A stretch of 64,000 nt of DNA from assembly GCF_900240315.1 (NCBI RefSeq), contig NZ_OEPZ01000001.1:186001-250000 (forward strand). Reading direction: 5' to 3'. Below the pieces are notes generated by a model. The model did not search any database. It saw nothing but the letters and a program-made list of their open reading frames with translations, and was not told the origin of the DNA. This document shows positions 34,425-43,260 of the stretch, piece by piece (positions within the stretch are counted from its first letter, which is position 1; each line of letters begins with the position of its first letter). Source of the DNA: Dorea phocaeensis. GTDB taxonomy: Bacteria; Bacillota; Clostridia; Lachnospirales; Lachnospiraceae. A program made the translations under genes and the position numbers.

Positions 34425-35676
34425 GTGCTTTTCGAATGTTACATCAAATGGACGAACACTTGGTAATTTTTTTAAGGCTTGGCCAAAGGAAAAGTTAGCA
34501 CAGTTTTTTTTGTCAGGACTTCCGGAAAGTGAGTTTTGTAATAATTATTTTCAAGTATCGGATAGAAATGCGTTAAATGCAGTTATGAAAAAAGGTGCAT
34601 ATGGAGGCCGTGTTTCTATAGAAGAATTAGAAAATAGAAAAACAAATGTAGATGGCGACAATATATCGAAATCTAAAATTAACAGAAATGCTATAACGAT
34701 GTTGGCACGTGAGATAATTTGGGAATTGGGATGCTGGAAAAAATCAGGGTATTGGCGTTGGGTTTCAAATTACAAACCAGATATTGTGCTTTTACAAGCG
34801 GGAGATTGCGCTTTTATGTTTAAGTTAGCATTAGAGACGGCAAGGAGATGTCAAGCCCAATTAGTCATATATAATACAGAAGGTTACTATTTTAAAAAGT
34901 TCGATTATTTTAGAGGTATTGGAGTAGCACATTATGTGTATCCTATTTTTCACTATATTTTAAAAAGAGCAATAAGGAAGGCGTATAGATATTCTGATTT
35001 TGCTATTTTTAATTGTGAGGCATTAGAAAAGGATTTTTGTGATGAATTTTCCATAACATCAAATGTAATTTATACGGCAACTGATATTCAAGGGTTTGAA
35101 ACAAAGCAATCTAATAAAAATTCATTTATTGTGTCTTATGCTGGAAATTTAGGTGTAGGTAGGTCAACTAGTTTAGTTGATATTGCGAATATAATTCATA
35201 AAATAAATCCTAACTATTATCTTGATGTTTATGGAACTATACCAAACGAGAGGGTTGAAAAAGAATTTAATGAATGCCCAGGATTAAGATTTCAAGGTAG
35301 AGTGAGCTATGAAGGTGTAAAAAATATAATGCAAGGTAGTGATTTGCTGATTCATACCGAAGGATTTGAACCATACTACTTGGAAGATTTAAAATATGCT
35401 TTTTCTACGAAGATTGCGGATTGTTTAGCGTCAAATAGGTGTTTTTTAATGTATGCACCTAAGGAATTTGCAGAGACAAAATATTTGTTACAAAATGAGG
35501 TGGCATTTGTTGCAACGTCAAAAGATGAACTTGAAAATATTTTACAAGAGGTAATATTAAAAGCAGAAATAAGAATGAAGTATTGTAAAAATGCAAAAAA
35601 AATCGCGGAGTTAAACCACAATCAAAAAAATTCAGTTGTAAAATTTCAACAGATTTTGTGCAAATTGATTTCATAA
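34390..35676 (+). CDS. Glycosyltransferase, GT4-like (GT-B fold)
   Basis: 428 residues. The N-terminal part contains PDIVLLQAGDCAFMFKLAL. The C-terminal part contains FIVSYAGNLGVGRSTSLVDIANII, YLDVYGTIPNERV and FSTKIADCLASNRCFLMY, matching a GT-B nucleotide-binding domain. The conserved EX7E-like region is only loosely kept. The start ATG lies inside the acyltransferase gene with AAAAGGGGAAAAATG. Substrate unknown. Confidence 0.78.
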   Translation: MMTPKVLVLSNECFSNVTSNGRTLGNFFKAWPKEKLAQFFLSGLPESEFCNNYFQVSDRNALNAVMKKGAYGGRVSIEELENRKTNVDGDNISKSKINRNAITMLAREIIWELGCWKKSGYWRWVSNYKPDIVLLQAGDCAFMFKLALETARRCQAQLVIYNTEGYYFKKFDYFRGIGVAHYVYPIFHYILKRAIRKAYRYSDFAIFNCEALEKDFCDEFSITSNVIYTATDIQGFETKQSNKNSFIVSYAGNLGVGRSTSLVDIANIIHKINPNYYLDVYGTIPNERVEKEFNECPGLRFQGRVSYEGVKNIMQGSDLLIHTEGFEPYYLEDLKYAFSTKIADCLASNRCFLMYAPKEFAETKYLLQNEVAFVATSKDELENILQEVILKAEIRMKYCKNAKKIAELNHNQKNSVVKFQQILCKLIS

Positions 35677-35975
35677 TTGCGTTCCGATGGTAGAAAATTT
35701 TGAAGGTTCCTAGATTTGTACGTGATTATAAGGAACTATTTAAGGAGTACTTCAGCTGTAAATGTTTTGAAAAAGTAACTGTTGGTGTTTTGACATGAAT
35801 ATTTTTGAATTGTGATATTTCGTTATTTTGGATAAGAATGTTACATGAATTAATAGAGTGGACGAGAAAAATATTTTATGTTAAACGTGGCTTAAGAACA
35901 GGGGTATATCTTGTGTGACTGTTTGAAAAAATGTTATACTAGTATATATTTATTGTTATGAGGTGAGTTTAGAAT
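35677..35975 (+). promoter_or_regulatory. 299-bp AT-rich gap with a candidate internal promoter
   Basis: No gene is seen here. A candidate promoter lies at 35911-35940 (TTGTGT, 18 bp, TATACT); a second reading is TTGAAA (35923-35928), 16 bp, TATATT. Either would start transcription just before the glycosyltransferase at 35976. The rest shows neither repeats nor coding text. Confidence 0.45.
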
Positions 35976-37193
35976 ATGAAAATACTTCAAATTAATTGCG
36001 TATATGGCAGTGGTAGTACAGGGAAAATAACGAAAGATATTCATATGAACTTATTAGAAAGACAGATGGATTCATATGTATGCTATGGACGTGGAAGGAA
36101 AAACGAAGATAATAATGTAATAAAGGTATCCTCTGATTTTGGTTCACGCATACGGAAAGTTTTTTCTTCAATAGATGGAATGCCATACTATTTTACAAAG
36201 TGGACTAATAAAAAACTTGAAAAAATAATACGTGAATTACAGCCGGACATTGTTCACCTTCAATGCATTAATGGTTACTTTGTAGATATATATCGTTTAT
36301 TAAAATTTTTGAAAGTTAATAATTTTAAAACGATACTTACACTACATGCTGAATTTATGTATACGGGTGGTTGCGGATATGCTTTGGACTGTGAACAATG
36401 GAAATTAGGTTGCGTTAGATGTTCAAGATTAAAAGGTGGATTAGGTGTTCGGGGAAGAGATAAGGTTAAAAAAAATTATGAAATGATGAAAAAATCTTTT
36501 CGTGATTTTTCTCAGTTAGTTATTGTTGGTGTTTCAGATTGGATTTCTGAACGGGCTAAGAATTCAAACATTATGATGAATCATAATGTCATTACCATAC
36601 ATAATGGAATAGATACTACAAATATATTTTATCCTAGAAAAACAGAGAGAATTGTAAAAAAATATGGAATTCCATCAAACAAAAAGATAGTATTGTCAGT
36701 TGTCCCAAATTTAACAAGTGATTTGAAGGGGGGCAGTTTGATGATGAATTTAGCTACATATACAAATGAAGATGATTTGTATTTTATCATTGTTGGGGCT
36801 AAGGAAGTAGAAAAAAATATTCCGAATAATATGTTAATTGTTCCATATACAGAAAGTCAAGACGAGTTAGCGGAAATTTATTCATTAGCAGATGTATTTG
36901 TTTTGGGGAGTAAGATGGACAATTATCCGACAGTGTGTTTGGAGGCGAATAGTTGTGGTACACCAGTAATAGGATTTGATGTTGGAGGAGTAAAAGAAAC
37001 TATTTTTCCCAATATGGGTGAAGTTATTCCTTACGGGAATGATAAACTTTTGAAACAAACAATTGTTAAGTGGATAGATAAAAAGTCGACTTTTTCTAAT
37101 AAGATGTTGGAAGAAGTTCGGAAAAGAAATTCAAAAGAACGAATGACAGAAGAATACCTGTCATTATACTTGGAGGTTTTGTCAAAAAAATAG
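35976..37193 (+). CDS. Glycosyltransferase, GT4 (WcaC/EpsF-like)
   Basis: 405 residues, GT-B fold. The start MKILQINCVYGSGSTGKI has the usual glycine-rich first loop. TLHAEFMYTGGCGYALDCEQW with WKLGCVRCSR is the Cys-rich insert seen in colanic-acid-type WcaC enzymes. The C-terminal donor domain has the YPTVCLEANSCGTPVIGFDVGG signature that carries the Glu of the EX7E motif. GAGGTGAG is the ribosome binding site. It probably adds one of the middle sugars; donor not known. Confidence 0.87.
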   Translation: MKILQINCVYGSGSTGKITKDIHMNLLERQMDSYVCYGRGRKNEDNNVIKVSSDFGSRIRKVFSSIDGMPYYFTKWTNKKLEKIIRELQPDIVHLQCINGYFVDIYRLLKFLKVNNFKTILTLHAEFMYTGGCGYALDCEQWKLGCVRCSRLKGGLGVRGRDKVKKNYEMMKKSFRDFSQLVIVGVSDWISERAKNSNIMMNHNVITIHNGIDTTNIFYPRKTERIVKKYGIPSNKKIVLSVVPNLTSDLKGGSLMMNLATYTNEDDLYFIIVGAKEVEKNIPNNMLIVPYTESQDELAEIYSLADVFVLGSKMDNYPTVCLEANSCGTPVIGFDVGGVKETIFPNMGEVIPYGNDKLLKQTIVKWIDKKSTFSNKMLEEVRKRNSKERMTEEYLSLYLEVLSKK

Positions 37194-37260
37194 AGGAACA
37201 GCATGTTTTAAAGATAATTAACAAAATGGAAAGATAAGGCTTGTGAGGAGAGTATTAAAT

Positions 37261-37911
37261 ATGAGTTTAGAAATAATAAAGAGACATTTGATAAATAATA
37301 AGTCGATTCTTTGGAAGCTCATTAAATTTAGTAAAAACTATTCTATATGTGCTATAGGTCCAAAGGCTTTTTTTAAAGGCTGTCTTGTGAATAATAAGGG
37401 GGCGAATAATAAGATTATAATAGAGGATGGAGCTAAGGTTAATTTTTGTACATTTAATTTCGACGGTGACAACAATACAGTTTTTATTAAAAAGAATTCA
37501 GTGATAAATGGCTGTGTGTTTTTTTTGGACCAAGATAATAATAAAATCGAGATTGGAGAAGGTAGTACTTTTACTGGAAGATCAGAGTTTATTGCAACTG
37601 AGGGAACTTCAATTGAAATTGGAAGGGATTGTATGTTTGCATATGGAATAGTGTTAAGAACAGGGGATCATCATTCTGTACTTAATCATCAAGGAGATAG
37701 AGTTAATTTAGCAAAAAATATTAAGTTGAATGAACATGTTTGGGTAGGACAAAATGCGTATTTGCTGAAGGGAGTTGAAATAAAAGCAGGGTGTGTAATT
37801 GGTGCTTGTTCGGTAGTTACAAAAGGAATATTGGTAGAAAATTGTATTATGGCCGGTAATCCAGCTCGAGTAATAAAATCAGGGATATACTGGGATAGAA
37901 AGAAAATATAA
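37261..37911 (+). CDS. Left-handed beta-helix acetyltransferase
   Basis: 216-residue hexapeptide-repeat enzyme. Irregular hexapeptide turns start at about residue 60, and the catalytic His is in RTGDHHSVLN. The C-terminal coil GQNAYLLKGVEIKAGCVIGACSVVTKG, then AGNPARVIKSGI, is typical of CatB/LacA-type O-acetyltransferases. ATG 37261 has GAGGAG (37245-37250) at 10 bases; the GTG at 37243 would include that site and is rejected. It probably acetylates a capsule sugar. Confidence 0.85.
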   Translation: MSLEIIKRHLINNKSILWKLIKFSKNYSICAIGPKAFFKGCLVNNKGANNKIIIEDGAKVNFCTFNFDGDNNTVFIKKNSVINGCVFFLDQDNNKIEIGEGSTFTGRSEFIATEGTSIEIGRDCMFAYGIVLRTGDHHSVLNHQGDRVNLAKNIKLNEHVWVGQNAYLLKGVEIKAGCVIGACSVVTKGILVENCIMAGNPARVIKSGIYWDRKKI

Positions 37912-37940
37912 ATAGTTTTTTAGAAAGTGTAATCTGTAAA

Positions 37941-39473
37941 ATGAAAATAGAAAGAACAAAGAATACCATAAGTGGTTTTGCATGGGGAGCAACTGGGAAA
38001 GTTGTTAATATGTTTCTTCCATTTATTCTTCGGACGGTTATGATTTATAAGTTGGGTGTAGAGTATTTGGGGTTAAGCAGCCTTTTTGCTTCAATTTTGC
38101 AAGTGTTGAGTATGAGTGAACTGGGGTTTTCTTATGCATGTGTTTATGCAATGTATAAACCAATTGCAGAAGATGATTATAAAACAGTTGGCTCTATACT
38201 CATATATTTGAAGAAAATTTATTTTGCTATCGGAACAATTTTATTAGTTATAGGAAGTGTATTTACTCCTTTTTTAAAGTATGTTATTAAAGGAAATATA
38301 CCAAATGATGTTAATATTTATATTTTGTATGGAATATATTTGATAAATTCTGCACTATCTTATTTCTTTTTTGCATATAAGTCCTCATTATTAAGTGCAC
38401 TTCAATGTAATAATATCATAAATAAAGTTGGATTACTTACAAATACGCTATTAAAAGTAGGACAATGTGCAGTGCTTTTAATTATACCTAATTATTATGT
38501 GTATGTGATTTTGATTCCAGTTACAACGTTGTTGAATAATTTGATAAAATCACATATTGTTAATCGGAAATTTGCAAGTTATTTGGTAAAAGGGGCCATT
38601 GATAATAGCATTAGAGATGATATAAAACAAAAAATTATTCCTTTAATCGGAATAAAGATTTCAACAGTACTAATCAATGCAGCAGACACATTAGTTATAT
38701 CTATTTTTTTGGGATTGAAAGAAACTGCACTATATAATAATTATTTTTTTGTTATGTCATCTGTTCAAGCTATTGTCTATGAAATTCATAGTTCTATGCT
38801 TGCGGGGGTAGGAAATTCATTAGTAGTAGATGAGTTGGATAGTATAAGAAAAAGATTTGAAATGTTGAACTTTATCAATATGTGGTTAGTTAGTTTTTGC
38901 ACTACATGTTTTATTTCTTTGTATCAACCATTCATGTATGTATGGGTAGGAAGTGAGATGATGTTGCCGTTTGGAATGTCAATTTTATTTTCAATGTATT
39001 TTTTTGTTACGACTATTCAGAGAATAATTATTGTATATAAAGATGCAGCTGGTGTATGGAAAGAAGATATGATAAGATGCTATGCGAGCTGTGCTATAAA
39101 TATTATTTTAAATGTAATTTCTGTTAAATATATAGGCTTATATGGTGTTATTGGTTCGTCTGTTTTTGTAGGAATGTTTATTGATCCGTGGATGGCTAGG
39201 ACGGTGCATAGAATAATTTTAAAAAAAACAGCGAAGCAATTTTATCTCAATTTTATAAAGGATATAATAGCCTGTTGCATGGTCTGTTTTATTATATATA
39301 TGACATGTCTGAAAATACCATATAATTGGTTTGGGATAATATTAAGAGTAGTAATCTGTTGTATAGTAGGGAATATTGTTTTGATAGTTATTTATCATAA
39401 TGATTATCGTTTTACTGATTCAAAACAGTGGATATTGGGGATTGCAAAAAGGTTTATAAAAGATAAAAGGTAG
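37941..39473 (+). CDS. wzx: Capsule repeat-unit flippase, Wzx-like
   Basis: 510-residue protein with 12-14 membrane segments of the MOP superfamily polysaccharide exporters. It starts NTISGFAWGATGKVVNMFLPFILRTVMIYKLG and contains EYLGLSSLFASILQVLSMSELGF. It would flip undecaprenyl-linked repeat units to the outer leaflet for polymerisation by the Wzy-like protein. The ATG has only a weak ribosome binding site. It is distinct from the MATE exporter at 21938. Confidence 0.9.
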   Translation: MKIERTKNTISGFAWGATGKVVNMFLPFILRTVMIYKLGVEYLGLSSLFASILQVLSMSELGFSYACVYAMYKPIAEDDYKTVGSILIYLKKIYFAIGTILLVIGSVFTPFLKYVIKGNIPNDVNIYILYGIYLINSALSYFFFAYKSSLLSALQCNNIINKVGLLTNTLLKVGQCAVLLIIPNYYVYVILIPVTTLLNNLIKSHIVNRKFASYLVKGAIDNSIRDDIKQKIIPLIGIKISTVLINAADTLVISIFLGLKETALYNNYFFVMSSVQAIVYEIHSSMLAGVGNSLVVDELDSIRKRFEMLNFINMWLVSFCTTCFISLYQPFMYVWVGSEMMLPFGMSILFSMYFFVTTIQRIIIVYKDAAGVWKEDMIRCYASCAINIILNVISVKYIGLYGVIGSSVFVGMFIDPWMARTVHRIILKKTAKQFYLNFIKDIIACCMVCFIIYMTCLKIPYNWFGIILRVVICCIVGNIVLIVIYHNDYRFTDSKQWILGIAKRFIKDKR

Positions 39474-39484
39474 AGGTATATATT

Positions 39485-40681
39485 ATGAAAGTATTAATTT
39501 TTATGAAGGAAAGTGACTTGAGACCAGCAGGAGGACCAGCTGGCTTTTGTTATAATATATTTCAAGAGGTAAAAAGAAATAATATTGAAGAAATTGTATT
39601 TTTACCTTCTGATGATAATAAAAAAGTAAAACAGATTAATTTTTATCGCAAAATCATTAGACATTTTCCTAAGTGGCTTAATTCATTGCAGATTGCTTAT
39701 CGAAGAAAAAGAGATTATCAAAAAATGATAGATAATCCAGAAATTTATAATATTGATTTTTCTGATTATGATGCCATTCATTTTCACTCTACGATATCAT
39801 TATTTAAATATAGAAGAAATCTTGAATGCTATAATGGGAAAATTATTTTGACAACGCATTCACCAGTACCACAGCATTTAGAAGTATATGAAGAACTACC
39901 AACTCGATTAGAAAAAAAAATATATAAAAAGTTTTATTCTACACTAGATCAGATTGACAAATATGCATTTGAAAAAGCAGATTATGTCATTTTTCCATGT
40001 GAAGAAGCTGAAGAGTCATATATAAAAAATTGGGCACAATATCAAAGCATTCATAATGATTTAGTACAAAATGGAAAGTTAGTGTATATCCCAACCGGAA
40101 TTATTCCCAAAAAAATAATGTGTTCTCGTGAGGAAATTTATAAGAAATATTTATTTAAAGAGTGTGATTTGTTAATTTCTTATGTAGGACGTCATAATGA
40201 AGTTAAGGGATATGATTTGTTACAGAAAATGGCAGGTCAATTGTGGAAGACACATAGGAATTTTCAGTTTGTTATATGCGGAAAAGAAAGCCCTATGAAA
40301 GGGCTTTCCGATGAAAGATGGACAGAGATAGGTTGGACCAATGATTCGCAATCAGTTATTGCAGCGTCTGATGTATTTGTATTGCCAAATAGAGAAACAT
40401 ATTTTGACATAATTATGCTTGAGGTTCTATCTTGTGGTAAGTTAGTAATAGCATCACGAACAGGCGGAAATAAATATTTTGAGAAAATAGGGGTAAAGGG
40501 TGTTTTTTTGTATGATAAAATTGAGGAAGCAATAGAAATTATTGAGAGAATATCAAATATGACCGTTGAGGAAAGGAGAAAATTAGAGCAGAATAACAAG
40601 GAAGTCTTTAATACATATTTTACAGTTGATAAATATGTTAATACATATGTGAAGTTTTTATATTCAATAAAAGATAAATAA
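39485..40681 (+). CDS. Glycosyltransferase, GT4-like
   Basis: 398 residues, GT-B fold. It starts VLIFMKESDLRPAGGPAGFCYNIFQ with a glycine-rich acceptor-domain loop. The C-terminal domain has SYVGRHNEVKGYDLL, FVICGKESPM and FDIIMLEVLSCGKLVIASRTGGNKYF, which includes the usual Glu of the donor site. It lies 12 bp after the flippase and 26 bp before glf, so a role in adding galactofuranose or a neighbouring sugar is possible but unproven. Confidence 0.83.
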   Translation: MKVLIFMKESDLRPAGGPAGFCYNIFQEVKRNNIEEIVFLPSDDNKKVKQINFYRKIIRHFPKWLNSLQIAYRRKRDYQKMIDNPEIYNIDFSDYDAIHFHSTISLFKYRRNLECYNGKIILTTHSPVPQHLEVYEELPTRLEKKIYKKFYSTLDQIDKYAFEKADYVIFPCEEAEESYIKNWAQYQSIHNDLVQNGKLVYIPTGIIPKKIMCSREEIYKKYLFKECDLLISYVGRHNEVKGYDLLQKMAGQLWKTHRNFQFVICGKESPMKGLSDERWTEIGWTNDSQSVIAASDVFVLPNRETYFDIIMLEVLSCGKLVIASRTGGNKYFEKIGVKGVFLYDKIEEAIEIIERISNMTVEERRKLEQNNKEVFNTYFTVDKYVNTYVKFLYSIKDK

Positions 40682-40706
40682 AGTTATTAAGAGGAGTTAA
40701 ATACGA

Positions 40707-41825
40707 ATGAAATATGATTATTTAGTGGTAGGAGCAGGGTTGTTTGGAGCAGTTTTTGCAAGACGTGCGGCAGATGTGGGGAAAAAGGTACTTGTTATTG
40801 AAAAACGGTCTCATATAGCAGGTAATATATATACAGAGAAGATTGAAGGGATAGATTTTCATAAATATGGAGCGCATATTTTCCATACAAATAATGAGTT
40901 GGTATGGGAGTTTTTAAACAAATATATAAAGTTTAACTGTTTTATAAATTCTCCTGTAGCTAATTATAATGGAGAAGTGTTTTCGCTACCCTTTAATATG
41001 TATACATTCAATAAAATGTGGGGAGTAGTAACTCCGCAAGAAGCAATGAGAAAAATAGAAGAACAAAAGGCAAGTGCTAATATATCTAATATAACCAATT
41101 TAGAAGAACAAGCGATTTCTCTTGTTGGAGTGGATATATATGAAAAATTAATCAAAGGTTATACACAGAAACAATGGGGAAGGCCATGCACAGAATTACC
41201 ATCATTTATTATAAAGAGATTACCAGTTAGATTTACTTTTGATAATAATTATTTTAATGCAGTATATCAGGGGATTCCTATTGGAGGATATACGAAACTT
41301 GTTGAAAATCTTTTACAGGGAATTGAAGTTAAATTAAATGTCGATTACTTAGAAAATAAAGAATCCTTTGATTGCATTACAGACAAAATAGTATATACAG
41401 GATCAATAGATGCTTTTTTTAACTATAAATTAGGTGCTTTAGAATATCGTTCGGTGCGATTTGAAAATGAATTGCTTGATATTCCAAACTTTCAAGGAAA
41501 TGCAGCTGTAAATTATACGGATATAAATACGCCATATACAAGAATTATTGAACACAAATGGTTTACTTTTGGTAAAGATGAGTGTGGTAATGAAATACCG
41601 AAAACAATTATTAGCAAAGAGTATAGTTCAGAATGGCATTTGGGAGATGAACCATATTATCCGATAAATGATGAAAAAAATAATATGCTGTATAAAGGTT
41701 ATAAAAAGTTGGCTGATAAAGAAACAAATATTTACTTTGGTGGTAGATTAGGAGAATATAAGTATTTTGATATGGATCAAGTGGTTGCTTCGGCATTGCA
41801 ATTTGCTGATTTAGAACTTAATTAA
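40707..41825 (+). CDS. glf: UDP-galactopyranose mutase
   Basis: 372-residue FAD enzyme that interconverts UDP-galactopyranose and UDP-galactofuranose. The FAD motif DYLVVGAGLFGAVFARRAAD is at residues 3-22. YGAHIFHTNNELVWEF, the flavin-loop KQWGRPCTELP and the C-terminal GRLGEYKYFDMDQV are all conserved. This implies that the polysaccharide contains galactofuranose, and at least one of the nearby glycosyltransferases should use it. It is the last gene of the AT-rich block. Confidence 0.95.
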   Translation: MKYDYLVVGAGLFGAVFARRAADVGKKVLVIEKRSHIAGNIYTEKIEGIDFHKYGAHIFHTNNELVWEFLNKYIKFNCFINSPVANYNGEVFSLPFNMYTFNKMWGVVTPQEAMRKIEEQKASANISNITNLEEQAISLVGVDIYEKLIKGYTQKQWGRPCTELPSFIIKRLPVRFTFDNNYFNAVYQGIPIGGYTKLVENLLQGIEVKLNVDYLENKESFDCITDKIVYTGSIDAFFNYKLGALEYRSVRFENELLDIPNFQGNAAVNYTDINTPYTRIIEHKWFTFGKDECGNEIPKTIISKEYSSEWHLGDEPYYPINDEKNNMLYKGYKKLADKETNIYFGGRLGEYKYFDMDQVVASALQFADLELN

Positions 41826-41900
41826 GTAGTATTTTGACTTTGATACTTTAATGATTACAAAACGATGAGGAAGTATCTAATAAGAAAAAGGAGATTAATA

Positions 41901-42947
41901 ATGAGCATTTTTAAAGACAAAACACTTTTAATCACCGGAGGAACTGGTTCTTTCGGAAACGCAGTTTTAAACCGTTTTCTTGATACAGATATCAAGGAGA
42001 TTCGTATTTTCTCACGTGATGAGAAGAAGCAGGATGATATGCGCCATGATTACCAGGCAAAGTGTCCGGAAGCAAGTAATAAGATTAAGTTCTACATAGG
42101 CGATGTTCGTGACATTCATTCTGTAAAGAATGCCATGCATGGAGTTGACTATATTTTCCACGCAGCAGCATTAAAGCAGGTTCCATCTTGTGAGTTTTTC
42201 CCAGTTGAAGCTGTGAAGACAAATGTTCTAGGGACAGAAAATGTATTAACAGCAGCTATCGAAGCTGGAGTAGAGAAGATTATCTGTTTATCTACTGATA
42301 AGGCGGCTTACCCGGTTAATGCTATGGGTACAAGTAAAGCAATGATGGAGAAAGTCATTGTAGCAAAATCAAGAACAGTTTCACCAGAGCGGACAAGCAT
42401 CTGTTGTACCAGATATGGTAACGTACTTTGTTCTCGTGGATCTGTTATTCCGCTTTGGATTGAACAGATGAAGGCGGGCAATCCAATTACCGTTACAGAA
42501 CCGTCCATGACGCGATTTGTAATGAGTCTGGAAGAGGCGGTAGAGCTTGTGGTATTTGCATTCCAGAATGCGGAGTCAGGAGATATCATGGTGCAGAAGG
42601 CTCCTGCATGTACCATCGAAGTTCTTGCTCAGGCAGTGAAGGAGTTATTCCATTCGGATCAAGAAATCAAAGTGATTGGTATTCGCCATGGTGAGAAGAT
42701 GTATGAGACGCTTTTGACAAACGAAGAATGTGCCAATGCCATTGATATGGGTCATTTCTACCGCGTACCATGTGATAAGAGAGACTTGAACTACGATAAG
42801 TATTTCAAAGATGGAGATGTAGAACGGAATAAGCTGACAGAGTTTAATTCCAGCAATACAGAGCTTTGGAACGTAGAACAGGTGAAAGAAAAGTTGATGG
42901 AATTAAGCTATATTAGAGAAGAACTGGAAGCTTGGGAGAATAGATAA
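41901..42947 (+). CDS. capE: UDP-GlcNAc 4,6-dehydratase (5-inverting), CapE-like
   Basis: 348-residue soluble SDR enzyme for the first step from UDP-GlcNAc towards UDP-L-FucNAc. The NAD motif is LITGGTGSFGNAVL. The active site is STDKAAYPVNAMGTSKAMMEK, again with Met in the Tyr position, and RYGNVLCSRGSVIPLW is typical of CapE/WbjB. ATG 41901 has AAAAAGGAG upstream; an in-frame ATG at 41865 is rejected. CapF- and CapG-like genes follow. Composition returns to the chromosomal type here, marking the right edge of the variable block. Confidence 0.9.
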   Translation: MSIFKDKTLLITGGTGSFGNAVLNRFLDTDIKEIRIFSRDEKKQDDMRHDYQAKCPEASNKIKFYIGDVRDIHSVKNAMHGVDYIFHAAALKQVPSCEFFPVEAVKTNVLGTENVLTAAIEAGVEKIICLSTDKAAYPVNAMGTSKAMMEKVIVAKSRTVSPERTSICCTRYGNVLCSRGSVIPLWIEQMKAGNPITVTEPSMTRFVMSLEEAVELVVFAFQNAESGDIMVQKAPACTIEVLAQAVKELFHSDQEIKVIGIRHGEKMYETLLTNEECANAIDMGHFYRVPCDKRDLNYDKYFKDGDVERNKLTEFNSSNTELWNVEQVKEKLMELSYIREELEAWENR

Positions 42948-42993
42948 GCTTTTGAGAGTAGAAGGTCGGATCCTATGTTAGTAGGTATATATT

Positions 42994-43036
42994 TAAAGGG
43001 AGATTATAATGCCGCAACATTATGCATCTCCCTTTA
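42994..43036 (+). terminator. Hairpin after capE
   Basis: An 11-bp perfect stem (TAAAGGGAGAT 42994-43004 with ATCTCCCTTTA 43026-43036) encloses a 6-bp stem (ATAATG 43006-43011 with CATTAT 43018-43023). A T-run (43045-43049) follows after a short gap. Possible terminator or processing site within the sugar operon. Confidence 0.5.
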
Positions 43037-43044
43037 TGGACTGA

Positions 43045-43187
43045 TTTTTCTGTTGTCCGCCAACACTCCGGTTCATAGATCCGGCTTAGCTTTCAGGTTT
43101 TTCTGTTGCCTGCCAACACTCCGATCAAAATTCGGCTTTCGTTTCGGATTTTAGGTGTCAGTCACACCAACAGGATGTCGCCTGTTC
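43045..43187 (+). repeat. 53-bp direct repeat plus a row of small hairpins between capE and capF
   Basis: Two imperfect direct units (starting 43045 and 43098) share TTTTTCTGTTG and GCCAACACTCCG. Each carries a small CCGG/CCGG or CCGA/TCGG hairpin. Two more small hairpins follow: GGTGT-ACACC (about 43153-43167) and AACAGG-CCTGTT (about 43169-43186). No coding text is seen in the 313-bp gap. It may be a structured RNA leader of capF or the remains of a repeat element. Confidence 0.6.
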
Positions 43188-43260
43188 TCCTATTTGTAGT
43201 ATATGTAAGAATGTTGTTTTCGTCAATGGAAATGCAAAAAAATTTGGAGGAATAGAATTT

